A stretch of 64,000 bases of DNA from NCBI RefSeq assembly GCF_018143015.1, contig NC_054751.1, forward strand, positions 26,828,783 through 26,892,782. The letters are read 5' to 3'. A model generated the notes under the pieces. The model made no database searches. It saw only the letters and a list, made by a program, of their open reading frames with translations, and was not told the origin of the DNA. Below, one piece after another: positions 11,461 through 23,305 of the stretch (the stretch's first letter is position 1; each line of letters starts with the position of its first letter). Position numbers and translations under genes: made by a program. Source of the DNA: Lytechinus variegatus. Its lineage: Eukaryota > Echinodermata > Echinoidea > Temnopleuroida > Toxopneustidae.

Positions 11461-12828
11461 CAGTGCGTATAAAAAAACGGGATAGATTTGAAAAGTCTAT
11501 AAAATTGTGGTTTTAAATTATGATCTCTATATTTTGGTGTCAATATGTGCTCTGGAGTCTTATCCTTCAAATGCCATTAAAATAATTTAGTTTTGTTCAT
11601 GTTTGAGCAAACACGGAATGTTTTTTTTCTGGGGTAAAAAAGGAGGCTTGCGCCAAAATGGCATAAAATGATAAATATCATGGTCGGACTTCTTGCTAAT
11701 CAGCAGACTTTCTCTTAACCTTTTCATTATCTTTGCAATAATTTTCAAATTATGTGGCCAAAATTCATTTCCAAATCTACTTATATGCTTGAATAGTTCT
11801 GTTGTTGTTCCTTTTTAATATGTTCTCTTTCAGCTTTGAATATTCCTTCTTTAGGCAAGAACATTTTTTGTTTAAACCAAAGTATGGGAGAGCGTGTTTT
11901 TTTTTCAAATCCTTTCATTGTTTGCTACAAAGGTTATGGTGCCTTTGAAAAGTGGCATACTGAGGGGTGGGGACTCGGGTACTCCCCCCTCAAATAAGAA
12001 TTTATGACCAAGGAAAAAAAAGTGGAAAGGAAAATAACAGAAAACATAGAAAGTGAAATATGATATCATTTTTAATATGTCAAAATGACAAAATTTGATA
12101 TTTTGATGAAAATGTGAAAATTTTTGCTTCCTCGCTTCACAACTTTTTAATACATTTTACCCAATCTGCCATATCTTGCTCCTTCAAAATTGACTCAATA
12201 CACCATTGCAATTGAAAGACATGAATCCTTTCCTGTTTGTCCTGTCAAGCACATGATTAAACCCCTTGAAAATAGGATTCATGTTTTTTGTAGGTACCAT
12301 AACATAATTTGTTTCACATAATAATTATTAAAGGTAACATAACATAATTTTTTCACATAATAGAAAGATTTAAATAATTAGAAATTCTCCCAATTAATAA
12401 TGTAAATCTTCTTACTTGAGTTGACAAAGAGTCTCTTCTTTTCTTACTTATGAAGGAAAATTCAAAGATAAAAGAAGTTTAAATGAAACAAATATAATTC
12501 AGGTAAACAACAAAATTTTTATATGAAATCTCACAGCATAATTCGAAAATTATGGCAAAGATAGTGAAAAGATTAAGAGGAAGTCTGCTGATATGCCGAA
12601 AGTCTAATAATCAAATTTCCCATTTCTGCCATTTTGGCGCAAGCCTCTTTTTGAACCCCCGACAAAAACGTCTCATGTTTGCTCAAGCATGAACAAATTT
12701 TATTTTTTTAAATTGGCATTTCAAAGATAAGATGTTAGAGCATCTATTAACATCAAAATATAGATATAATGATTTGAAACAAAGTTTTTATAGACTTTTC
12801 AAAACTGTCCCTTTTTTTATACGCACTG
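11461..12828. mobile_element. Long-TIR Tc1/mariner-like non-autonomous element
   Basis: TA dinucleotides flank CAGTGCGTATAAAAAAACGG at the left and the inverted TTTTTTTATACGCACTG at the right. The inverted arms extend far inward (GCGCCAAAATGGC near 11650 pairs with GCCATTTTGGCGC near 12630; AGCAGACTTTCTCTTAA pairs with an arm near 12573-12593), so almost the whole 1.37 kb folds back. There is no transposase frame. The 144-codon minus-strand frame at 11136-11570 overlaps the left arm and is chance. Confidence 0.8.
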
Positions 12829-14120
12829 TATAGGGAGCCATTAAAATATGATTTTGTTTAATATATACCCTGTATGTTCGTAGGTACTTTTTGCATGCTT
12901 GAAAGAAAGCCTTTGATAGTGATCATGCCCTAAACTTATTGCTAGATCAAATGCATCAAAGATTGAGTAGGGCCCCACCTCCTGTCAATCGGGTTAATTG
13001 TCACATTCAGAAAATAATATTGAATTTTATACCCCATTCAGTACTTCTTCCACTTCTGGTGCCGTTTAATAATACTTGCTACAAATTAAAAAAAAATAAT
13101 TGCAATAGCAGTTTAAAGCTACTGGAATCATTTGATTTGATCAGCTGACAGTGACTTGTTAGAGAAATTGTGCTTTTGTTATTGTAATATAAATAAGTCT
13201 TCAAGAAACAGAGCCCTAGTCTTTATGATGTAAGATAATGTGCTCAAAACAACTATTGTATCTTTGCTTTTATTGTAGATTCCATAGAAACCTCTACTGT
13301 GATTGGCCGCTGAGCCCTGTTACCATGGCAAAGTTACCATACTTGTAACTATCAATGAGATGGGTTCCAGAACCAGAATTTGCTTCCAGTCTAATTCACA
13401 ATGGACTAGTACCCTTCTTAATTTTTCCTTGACCCTTCCAATAAATTGGTCAACTTTGGAAATCCACTACTGGTAGCACATTTCTATACTACTCACTTCT
13501 ACACCGGGCCAACAGGGAGCATGTATTAACAAAAGTAGCACCGGGATTTTTTTTTTTTAAGTTGGAGGGGGTGCAAGATTGGATTACATGACTGTACTCT
13601 ACATTACTCTCAGTTTTTTTTTCTTTTTCTTTTCCTTTTTCAAAAGTTCAAGGGAGATGATGCCCCCTTGGTGCATATACTGTGGGTGAACCTTCATTTG
13701 CTTTGACCATGCAAGAAATTCGGCCCACATTTAGAAGTGTTCCCTTCCATAATTCTCTGGTCTGTGCCTGGTGCTTCTAAAAGAATCGCCAAATTACCAT
13801 GGATTATCATATTTGGAAAAGTCAATAATTGAAATTCTTATGACATTGAAACTGGTATTGAAATCAGCTCTTGTGTTTGTGATAGTAGTACAATGGTGCT
13901 GGCAGAAGATATTTGAGTATTATCAAAATTATGCGATATTGACAAAAATATTGAATATTTGATAATGAGTTTAACCCGCTAATGAGTGTGTTGATGAAGC
14001 GCTCTAACACGACATGACCAAATTATTGTTGATTATTATATGTTGATCACCATTATTTATTGAATACAAATGTTGCTCTCTAAAGCTTTAAGCCTACATA
14101 GACTGGGCTATTTCAACGCC
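12829..14120. other. Intergenic DNA, no gene seen
   Basis: No credible exon. It contains a T-rich tract near 13610-13640 and otherwise unremarkable AT-rich sequence. A trigram-like string (ATTGGCCGCTGAGCCCTGTTAC) near 13300 looks like a repeat fragment but has no partner that I could identify in the window. Confidence 0.4.
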
Positions 14121-14840
14121 TAAGAAGACTGGGGGGGGGCTGATTCAGCCCCCCCTTATGATCTCGGCCGTCGATCGCGCGATCGCGACGAAAATTGGCA
14201 CATGCATTACCCATGGCATTATCTACAAAACTATAACATCAAATTCTGCAAAAAATCTCATGTTTCATTAATTATGCTAATTTATGCGTAAAATCATAAG
14301 TTTGCTCTAATTAATAAAATAATGCCCCTGAAATGCTAATTTTTGTTTCACATACTCTAGATAGGCATCTGATCAAATTTATTTTTAAAAAAATTCAACA
14401 TCACATTTATTTTCTTATGTATTCTATTGTTTTCTAAATTTCTTATGTATTTCTTTGTTTTTCAACTTTTTGTTTTTTATTGTTTTTTTATGGAAATTGT
14501 CGGGGACTTTATTTTGACCATAAAAAAGAGAAAATCAATTGATTTTAAGCAGTAAAAGGAAAAATAATGATACATTTATGAATTTTGGCTAAAAACACTA
14601 TTTGCATTGGATTTGTACACAAATTCACGTTTTTGAGTAATTTTGGGTCTGCATGCACTTACGAAATGTTGCATAATTTCCGAACCGCGTACCCGGGGGT
14701 CACAATTTTGGTCTCAAAAGTTGCGCGAGACTTGAAAGTAAAAAGTCAGCGAGCGACGCGGTCAAAAAATTTTGCGCGGCGGATTTATCGCGAAAAATGT
14801 TGAGGGGGGGGCTGAATCAGCCCCCCCCAGTCTTTTTAGG
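14121..14840. mobile_element. GC-capped inverted-repeat element
   Basis: The left end AAGACTGGGGGGGGGCTGAT is followed by TCAGCCCCCCC; the right end has the inverted GCTGAATCAGCCCCCCCCAG then TCTTTTTAGG. Each end is itself a G-run/C-run hairpin. The interior shares its order of motifs (GATCTCGGC, GCACATGCATTACC-type, TAATTATGCTAATTTAT, ACCGCGT-CCCGGG, TTGGTCTCAAAAGTTG) with 48360-49005 in PIH1D1 intron 7, so the two are family members. Confidence 0.75.
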
Positions 14841-14968
14841 GTTAAGCCTACTCAGAAATTCGTAATTTGCCTGCTATTTATGAACAAGCACCATCGAAAG
14901 CTTTACTTTAATTTTTTCCTTCCCTGTTCTCACGGAATTGCAGATCATAATATCATGATGAATGTACA

Positions 14969-15082
14969 CAGTGGCGGACCGTGACCCGGAAGAGACAAAG
15001 CATTGGAGGGGCACTGTATTTTTTGTGAACAATGCTGTGCCCCTCCAATGTTTTGTCTCCTCCGGGTCACGGTCCGCCACTG
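14969..15082. mobile_element. 114-bp hAT-like MITE with 8-bp target duplication
   Basis: Nearly perfect foldback: CAGTGGCGGACCGTGACCCG at the left and its inverse CGGGTCACGGTCCGCCACTG at the right, with a short loop around TTTTTTGTGAACAA. The 8-mer AATGTACA flanks it on both sides (14961-14968 and 15083-15090), a clear target-site duplication. CAG-starting TIRs with 8-bp duplications are typical of hAT elements. Confidence 0.9.
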
Positions 15083-16335
15083 AATGTACAAGTACATAAT
15101 GAACTTTTAATCTTGGCGATATATCATGTTATCGACGATATTTAGCTGGCAGTAATCAAAACATTGAAATCAATGTTGATGTACATCATTCAGATTGTCA
15201 AATCATTGTGCAAATATGATTATTATTTTATCGCACACCTGGCAACACTGCTTTTTTCTTGACTACCAAGGTAATCTTAAGGCTTCTTCACTCCTTACGA
15301 CTGGTCCACGATTTGACTTTGGAACAGATTGCATTTTGCTCATTTTCTTTTCATTTACACTTGTAAATGATAAGCATCTTTTTATTTGAGGTACAAATTT
15401 ACTGAAATAATACTAACAGTCTAACATAATAATTTTGGAGTAAAAGCCAAATTAGTTCAAATCATATCCAATGGTATGATTGCTACATGACGTCATCATT
15501 CACTTTTATTCTAATAAGAATGATAGCATGGTCTGAGGTTTGAACATACATGTAGGTATTTGTACGATGAGTTAGAACATTACACAGTATTATTCTGTGT
15601 CTCATTATTACCATCAAATTCTACTACGTTTTATTCCAAAATCACCGGGTCGCAGACCAAGCGTAATGTGTGTGATGGCCTTAAGATGCACAAAATGGTG
15701 ATATTATTTGTGAGTTGGTTAGGCAAATGCTATATCTCTGAGCATGTTTGGCATGGTTTTCTGTAATATTGATGTGTTTTTATTAGGAAAACTACTGGTC
15801 ATACCTCAATGACACTGACTTCAAGTAAAAAGAAAAAGTTATCAATGACGAGATATTTGCTGAGAGCACAAGATCTATGACTCATCTACTGTCATGAAAT
15901 TAAGTGTATTAATATAAGATAAGGAAAAAAGCTACATATGCTTGTTATTATTCAATTATTTGCAAATGTAATACAAAACCACTTTAGGATATTGGTTTAT
16001 TATTTCTTATTGAAAATTTCTAACTCCCTACAATTGCTAAATTTTTGATTGTATCATATGTACCCGTTGTCATTTTGATTTGTTTTTCATTGTAATTAAG
16101 GTTGTATTTTAATGGATGCCAAACATGTTGAATTGAATTAAAAAATTAATGTATGTGCAATTAATTTGTTCTAAATTATGAAATTGAATACAATTGCTCT
16201 CACCAGAAATTAATCCCAGTTCTATTAGACATGTATTATATTTGCATTTGGTTTGTAGTTTTCATTTTCCTGTAGTGCAACAGATCACAAGACACCGAAC
16301 TGGTAGTCTGCAAGCACAGACTCAAAGTTGACACT
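15083..16335. other. Intergenic DNA, no gene seen
   Basis: AT-rich sequence without a supported exon, tandem repeat or long inverted repeat. Short frames around 15195-15766 have low-complexity composition and no splice-site support. Confidence 0.4.
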
Positions 16336-16339
16336 TTAA

Positions 16340-16836
16340 AGGGGAAGTTCACCCTGACAAAAAGTTTATTGTAAAAATAGCAGAAAAAATAATAAAAAAT
16401 ATTGCCGAAGGTTTGAGAAAAATTCAGCAAATAATTAAAAAGTTATTAGAATTTCAATTATTTGATTTGTGACGTCATATGCGAGCAGCATCCCTACATA
16501 GCGAATGGTAAAAAATCAATGAAATGTCATTTTCTCAGAAAATTGAAAATGGTTTTCACTGTAACTTTTGTATATCAATAGACAAATTGTTTCACACCCG
16601 ATCATGAAAAGAAAACGAAATTAAGTCATCAGGAACCATACCAAATTTGAAATTCATACATTTTATATTACATAATACATGGGGCAGCTGCTCGTTTATG
16701 ACGTCACAAATCCAAAATTTTGAACTCTAATAACTTTCTTACTCTTTAACGGATTTTCCTCAAACCTTCACCAATATTTTTAACTATTTTTTCTGCTATT
16801 TTTACAACAAAGTTTTCTTCAGGGTGAACTTCCCCT
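16340..16836. mobile_element. TTAA-flanked MITE (AGGGGAAGTTCACCC ends)
   Basis: TTAA-AGGGGAAGTTCACCCTGA at the left and the inverse AGGGTGAACTTCCCCT-TTAA at the right, with arms continuing inward for over 100 bp (GCAGAAAAAATAATAAAAAA pairs with an arm near 16770-16800) and a pair of TGACGTCA-type sites. Outside it, GTAGTCTGCAAGCACAGAC at about 16300 pairs with GTCTGTGTCTGCAGACTAC at about 16977, suggesting it inserted into an older inverted-repeat element. Confidence 0.8.
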
Positions 16837-17096
16837 TTAACCAAAACTTTGTCTAGAGTGAAGACTAGACTCCAAACTCTGTCTGTGCCAGCCACATGTA
16901 GTACACAGTGAGTCTAGTCCCGGGTCTAGTCTCACTACTTCAGACTCTGCATTATGCAGTTTGCAAAGGCCAAGGGTCTGTGTCTGCAGACTACTTACCT
17001 GGTGCACATGCTCAGTCACCATGGATACCATTCCAAGTTTCAAGAAAAGAATGTGATGCAATCACTTATTTTTATTTCTTTCCTATTTTTGTTGTA

Positions 17097-17915
17097 CAGT
17101 GCGTCCCACAAAAAACGAAACCGAGATTTATCGATGATTTATCATCACTTAATCACAAATACAATAGAAAAATGACCTACCATTTTAAAGCATAGAATCT
17201 CCTCTTTCATCTGAAATTTACTTAAATTATTTCTCATTCACGCATGAGTGAGCAAAAATAATTTGAAAAGGGGATTCCAAAAAGTCACTTGTCGGGCCGT
17301 ATCTGGGTTTAAAAAGAAAACCACATTGTTGAAAAGTTCAATATCTGCTCTTTAATTTGATACCTCAATTACAGAAAATGGTCAAGGAACAACAAATTTC
17401 TGGTTATTTGAAATAAGGCTTGAATTTCAATAATTTCATAAAATGAAGAGGTTTTACAGGCTAGCGTTCAAACTCCCTCGACGTTCCGTTTTGTTGACGA
17501 TCAGCCATGCATTAACTCTTTTGTTACCGTGCAATAGCTTCTTTTGGAAACTGGTGAAAACACGTTTATTTACTGAAATCATGGAAATACAAGCATTGTT
17601 TCGAAGGATCATAACTTTTTTACTTCCTGACTATTTTTTGTGATTAAGGTATTAAATAAAAGAGCAGATATTGAACTTTTTAGACATGTGACTTTCTTTT
17701 TGAAATTTAGATACCCCAGCCAAATGAGTTTTTGGCATCCTTTCTTTGATTTTTTTTTGCTCACTCATGCGTGAATGAGGAATAATCTAAGTAGTACCAG
17801 ATTAAAGTGGACATTCTATAAGCTTTACGTTGTAAGGCCATTTGTCTATTTTATTTATGATTAAGTTATGATAAATCATCACTAAATCTCGGTTTCGTTT
17901 TTTTTGGGACGCACT
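17097..17915. mobile_element. Tc1/mariner-like MITE (CAGTGCGTCCCA)
   Basis: Flanked by TA, it begins CAGTGCGTCCCACAAAAAAC and ends with the inverse TTTTTTGGGACGCACTG. Arms about 50 bp long contain AAACCGAGATTTA and inverse TAAATCTCGGTTT; a second arm pair lies inside (CACGCATGAGTGAGCAAA near 17241 and its inverse near 17758). It has no transposase. Confidence 0.85.
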
Positions 17916-17967
17916 GTATATATATATATTGGTGGGGGCGGGGAAGGGGTAGTTAACAATTACCAGT

Positions 17968-19197
17968 AAACAGCAGTGGCGGATCTAAGATTTAGGGGGT
18001 TACCCTCCCCCCCCCCCCCCCCTAATTGGGATGCCAAGTAAAAAGGAAAAAAAATGAAAGAAAAAAAGAGGAAAAAGAATGGAGAGAAGAGAAGAGGGAA
18101 AAAGGAGGAGGGAAGCGAGTGAGTAAAAGAAAGTGATGTAAAGACTTGGAATATAAAAATGAATTGGTTATCATGTCACTATACAGAATTTCCGCTTGCG
18201 CTCGCATTGCCCGTTCGATGAGATAAAGATCAAGCTCAATAGGCTGAAATGGCTCTCAAAATATCTGGTGTTCAGTTGAAGTAATTATACAATACTCAGC
18301 TCGGACATCGAGCTTTAATTGTACCGTTTCATTTACAAATCGAAATTTGTAAAGTGCTCTGAAAATGTCTGTTTTAGATCTGAATATCTATTATTTCAGC
18401 TTGCACCGCGCACTCAAATTATCTATTTGTATAAGGTGAACTTCACTTTGTGTGTTATTGTCAAAACTTATCAGCTCGCGCTTTGCGCTCGCATTGTTGA
18501 TTTTGAAATTAGATGACCTAAATTTTCATAACTAAAAAGAAAATGTGTTTAGAATGCCTAGATTCTTGATCTAAATGTAAAAAAAAAGAGATCGCGCTTC
18601 GCTTCTCACGCGTGTTTATTGAGACCCGCAGATCTTTTTCAGATCATGATAGAATTTTTAAAAATCTACTCGCGCTTCACACTCGTACTATTCATGAAGG
18701 AAGATTCCTATCCTGTTCATGGTTACAAAATATGAATAAAGCCTCCCATTTTGTTTCTAAATCTCCTTTTTTCCGTTCGCACTTCGCGCTCGCATACTAC
18801 TTCTTAGAAAAGTGCTTCGGGTCAGAATATCAAAAATGTTCAACTCGCGCTTCACGCTAGTTATTTGATTGTTGAAGTATGTAGGCCTATATCGCTTACC
18901 TTGGTAATTGCAAACTGTATCAGACCCGTATATCAAAGTTTCAGCTTGCGCTTTGCGCTAGAAGATCACAAAAAATGCTCAGAGTCAGAATGTTCAATTT
19001 TCGATCAGGACAAAATACATAAAATTTCCACACACAAAAAAAAATAGCTCACGCTTCGTTCTCGCATTAATTAATCGGAACTTAAATAAAATTATCTTGT
19101 TTATAAGAATAAAGCTAAGAATTGAATAAGACTACCTCTTCAAAGAAAAAAAATCCCCCCCCCCCCCCGGAAAAGGGCATGCATGCAGGATCCGCCC
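17968..19197. repeat. Repeat region with ~100-bp-spaced TCGCGCTTCGCGCTCGC motif
   Basis: Variants of C-T-CGCGCTTCGCGCTCGCA lie near 18193, 18399, 18475, 18591, 18669, 18775, 18843, 18943 and 19047, roughly every 70-120 bp (one 206-bp gap has a decayed candidate near 18295). Poly-C runs are found near both edges (18008-18022 and 19157-19168). The left edge reads CAGTGGCGGATC and the right edge contains GGATCCGCC, the hAT-like end motif, so it is probably one non-autonomous element; no target duplication was seen. Confidence 0.65.
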
Positions 19198-20027
19198 TAG
19201 GACGAAAAAAGATCTCCTTACTCCCGATCCTTACTAAGTCTAAATAATTTGAATTGAGCCCCTTTCGAAAAATCCTGGATCCGCCCGTTTGTCATATAGC
19301 ACATGAAAAACACAGCTGAGGCCCGCACAGAGGCCCCATTCTGAATTAATATCCAATCCTTACACAGCAAAGAAAAAATGGTTCTCCACTCAATAAAAAA
19401 TACACTTTTTCTATTATGTCTAACACTCCCAAAAGAATATTGAAATCTTACAATGAAAGTCCGAAAGTTGAGCATTAGTGCTTTAATTCTAAATGCGGGC
19501 TTCCAGAGTTGTTTCTTTTTAACCTAGTTTTTATCTTTGCCGTCTTTTTGCAAAATAAAGCTAAGGTGCGGGGATGTACTAAACTTACCAAGAGCTCAAA
19601 TGAAAACAAATACACACTTCAAAAGATTTTGGTGTAATTTGGAATATAGGTCAATTATTTTTTTTTATCGGGCTATGAAAACAGAAAATACCTCGATGCC
19701 ATATGCTTTTTTCCCAAAAGCATTTGTACAAAAAACGTAAAAATCACCATGCATGATCTGATTGTGATTCTTTGTGTGGGCAGCCCCCGGCCCCTGCAAC
19801 TCCCCCATTAGTTTCAATTCACAATGACTAAAATGCTATCTTTCCCAATATACCAAGAATTTCATGATCAGGACATGCTATTATATATGCTATAGTCCTA
19901 AGAAAAACTCAAGAATTCCAGACTACAATAAAAAAATTAACTGAGGAAAAATTGAAATAAAAAACTTCTGACCAATTTGATAATTTGTTATCCTCTTCAA
20001 CTGATACACTGATCAACTTTCGTATTC
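19198..20027. other. Repeat fragments, no gene seen
   Basis: Near 19258-19290 lies TTTCGAAAAATCCTGGATCC followed by GCCCG, another copy of the hAT-like right end found at 43790 and 63925. The rest is AT-rich with no supported exon. Confidence 0.4.
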
Positions 20028-20191
20028 CTGGGGAGCGTTTCATCAATATTTTCATCCGACAAGTTGTCAGATCTGACATCTTTCCATGATTTTGATTGGC
20101 TGAGAGGCACTGTTCCTATGGTAACCGTCGGATAAAATGGGACTTGTCGGATAAAACGTCCGACGAGTCCTTTCATGAAACGCCCCCCTGG
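20028..20191. mobile_element. ~165-bp MITE, GCGTTTCAT family, copy 1
   Basis: Inverted ends GGGGAGCGTTTCATCAA and TTTCATGAAACGCCCCCC, with inner arms ATCCGACAAGTTGTCAGA and a TCGGATAAAA...GACTTGTCGGAT block. A second copy lies at 46058-46221 and is about 85-90% identical by eye. Confidence 0.8.
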
Positions 20192-21040
20192 ACCGTCTTG
20201 AAATTTCTTCTGCATCAATATACTTTTCTCTCGATCAGTAGTTTTCCACAGACACATTTTTTTAGATTGCCAATTAAGGTTGAATCAGCTGTTTTATGAC
20301 ATTTATTTCCCATTTTTGCTCTTTCTTTAAACCTCATCTGTAACTAATATACCCATCTCATTACTTTTTAGAAATAATTTGAAACTTATTCATTATATGT
20401 TCAATGATATGTTAAGTATTGTAGATCTTTGCCCCGCCCCTTTTTTTAGCGATGTGGATTTCAATATATATACAGTTATATAATATGGGATTTGTATGGG
20501 GATCAATCTTAATTCCGCAATACATAAGGGGAAAGTCGATGTGCATGTATGTTATCATTACTATTATTTATTTTTTTATTTTTTTTTATTTATTTATTTT
20601 TTTAATTATGTGTTTTATTGGTATTCAAAATCACATATAATCACAATATTTACAGGTAATTGGAATGATTTAAAACAGTTCAAAAGCAGTAAAATCACAA
20701 AACAAAGATGAAATAAAAAAATAAATGGAAAAAAAATAAAAAGGGTGACATAAATCAAAGTAAAACATTGGATGATTTATTTTCTCGATCTCGATCTCAT
20801 TCAGTCTTTGCTACGGCCCATTATCATCTAATTTCACCTTACTAATAGCTCAAAATCGAATTACCTGCTACCGAGATTCATTTGTTATTCTTCATAGCAA
20901 ACAAAATATAGAAAAATAAGAATGATTTTGTCTCTGAACATGTCTGAACATGTTACGGATTTGGCGGGAAATTGTAAAATCTCTGTGAATGAATGATAAG
21001 ATTGCCTTTGTTTACATCTTGACAACGCACGTTGTGGAAG
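20192..21040. other. AT-rich low-complexity DNA
   Basis: It contains a T/A simple tract at about 20563-20605 made of TATTT/TTTAT repeats. No supported exon. The sequence changes to more mixed composition near 20980, where the candidate promoter of CARD-B begins. Confidence 0.4.
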
Positions 21041-21209
21041 GGGATTCCCCTGAGTCACGTGATATCTTTTCACCAATCAATGAACACCAACATCAATATT
21101 CTCTTTTCGGCTTTTCTCTCCTCAACTCAAGCTAAAACCTTTTAAACTGTCACCTGCTCACCTGTCAAGAATTCAGAGTTCGGCTCTTCTACACGCTTTG
21201 TTGTACTTT
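21041..21209 (+). promoter_or_regulatory. Candidate promoter and 5' non-coding exon of CARD-B
   Basis: A CACGTG E-box (AGTCACGTGAT, 21056-21061) is followed by CACCAATCAATG, a CCAAT-type site, and then pyrimidine-rich sequence ending at a strong donor, TTT/GTAAGTATT (GT at 21210). CARD-B needs an upstream exon, because its first coding exon is preceded by an acceptor at 23131-23133. The link is inference from position and splice-site quality. Confidence 0.35.
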
Positions 21210-21495
21210 GTAAGTATTATAGAATAAGAAGATGTAGATAATGATTTGAATTGCAGTTCTTTTGTTTATTATATTTCATTTGTAAAAAAAAAACCCAGCG
21301 CTATTATTATTAGAGTAACACTTTGGTCGTCTGTCGGTGCCTGATGCCCACCGAACCGCGCCGCGACCTTCCAGTCACCCCATAGTCACGGCGACTTGAC
21401 TGGTAGTAATAAGACAGCTGGCGCTGGCAGCCGTCTGTTTTGAGGAGTTTCTTAACATTTTTTTCTCCTTTAACTTAGACGGCTAGCGATCGTGT

Positions 21496-21540
21496 AGACC
21501 AAAAGCTTCAGTCTCTGTAGTTCGTTGGCTCACTCACCAA
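21496..21540 (+). repeat. Dispersed module, copy 2
   Basis: AGACCAAAAGCTTCAGTCTC through CTCACTCACC. It continues into GGGGATTATGTCAGAAATTG and AATAAATCCCCAGAAACGA, a tail also found after the copy at 32728. Here the tail is contiguous, whereas in the 32.7 kb copy it is interrupted by about 650 bp. Confidence 0.65.
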
Positions 21541-22508
21541 TAATACATGAATGGGGATTATGTCAGAAATTGTTGAATAAATCCCCAGAAACGATGGTTA
21601 TTCCTGTCTAGCGATCGTGCAGCCGCCATTATTTTAAGCCGGTTAAACATGAAAAATCCCCCTGACAGCACTCATTCAATGAACAAGGTTATGATATAAC
21701 CTTGTTCTCAGTTACATCCCCATGTGTGGCCAAATAATGGTGGCAATGTTTGGCTTAATTTCTCTTTTTATGGGACAAATGCTTGATTTTCTTACTCTGT
21801 CAGTTTTCATTACAGCTATTCATCATATAACTTTGCACTTATGCAAATTTAATTTTTTGAATTATTTTTTTCTCAATTAAAATTAGAGATTGAAAAATGA
21901 CAAATTTCTTGCCATATAACTTTCCACCAATAGAGGGCGTACACAAAAATATGCCCAAAACTCGAGTTTTTGAGCACTCTGGTGAATACAAAAATTAATC
22001 CCAAGTTACTAATGAAAAATAAATTGCAACTGTATGGAAATTAGTAATTTTGGTGACAAAAGTGATATTTTAATGATTTTTTAAAGCGTGTGCTATGTAC
22101 AGCATTGGCATACCATAGTCCTACCTGTAGATTCCCCACATGCAGGATGGTTGCAGTGAACAAGTGCCTGACAGGGCTCATCGATTTTTGTCTTCATATG
22201 ATGTCATGGTCTTTTATTTCATAAAATTAAAATAACTGAAGTCTGAACATGCTGAACCAATTCCAAAAATACAAAATAAAGATAAGTTATTCCGTTTTGA
22301 CCTGAAATGCACCAAAACGGGAAAAATTAAACTGAAAAGGAAAATATCAGTGACTTAGTTTGGCTGTCGCGCAACTCCCACTTCCCTGGTTTATCCGGAC
22401 GTACCGTAATACATAAACACTAAAACAGATGGCCATTATAAAGTCCCTGTACAGACCAATCGAGTTAGAACTTACTTAGGTCTCTGTACTGTAGACTGTA
22501 GCTGTAAT

Positions 22509-22584
22509 TGGTGAGTGGAGCCATCAGAGTTCAGCGGAACAACAATAGTACCGGTAATACGACAGAGACCGAAGGTTTTGGTCA
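22509..22584 (-). repeat. Dispersed module, copy 3
   Basis: Reverse-complement copy: GGTGAGTGGAGCCA, GTTCAGCGGAACAAC and AGAGACCGAAGGTTTTGGTC. Short frames across it are not coding. Confidence 0.6.
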
Positions 22585-23155
22585 AGACTGGTACTGCACT
22601 GGTAGTGGTTGCAGTTTGGCCTCTTTGCTACACTGTATGCCTATTATTTTTACGCTTGGCTTGGCCACTCACACGAATGGGAGTTTCGGATTATTATAAA
22701 ACATAAAAGGCGTAGTAAGTGGCGTGTAAGTTTCGGGTAGATTTCTATGACTAAATTCTCGTCTAATATGGGAAGACATGTGCAGATGTGTGGGCACCAA
22801 ACCCAGCCAGAGAGCTCCTGATTATTGGGCAACATGCAATTAAACTGGGGGGGTTCTATTTTTGCCAATTAAATTCACATTTTTCACAACCTTAATTTAA
22901 TACAGAATTCAGGACTTTGGTAGTTTTTTTCTAGCATTTCGCGAGGAAAGGTCAGATTTTGAAATTCATGTTATCAAAAAATGCGGAAGGATTATTTTTA
23001 TTTTTTTACAAGTTTTAATTTAATTACAAGCTTTCCAATTCCACAGGCGAGATGGATTGATCAGTCTCAGCAAGCAAAAAATCTCATAATATGTTTGATT
23101 CTATTTCTTGATTACTTGTATTTTGTTTTCTAGACAAATTCTGCCAAAGTCTGGG

Positions 23156-23305
23156 ATGGATCCTGTTCACCGTATGGTATTGCAGAAGAACTGGACCTAC
23201 CTTTTAGATTCCTTGAAAAGTGAGGATGTCATCCCTTATCTCATTCAAGAATTAGTCCTGGACATTGACATGGTGGAAGAAATTGAAGCCGCAGAAACCA
23301 ACAAG
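23156..23305 (+). CDS. CARD-B exon 1 (first half of CARD)
   Basis: 50 codons, ending AAG/GTGAGA at 23305 (phase 0), exactly the length and phase of CARD-A exon 1. The acceptor TTTTCTAG ends at 23133, so 23134-23155 is 5' UTR or additional coding sequence. Confidence 0.85.

Noticed and set aside
11136..11570. 144-codon minus-strand open frame
   Set aside because: It runs into the left arm of the mariner-like element at 11461, has no known domain and an AT-rich residue mix.
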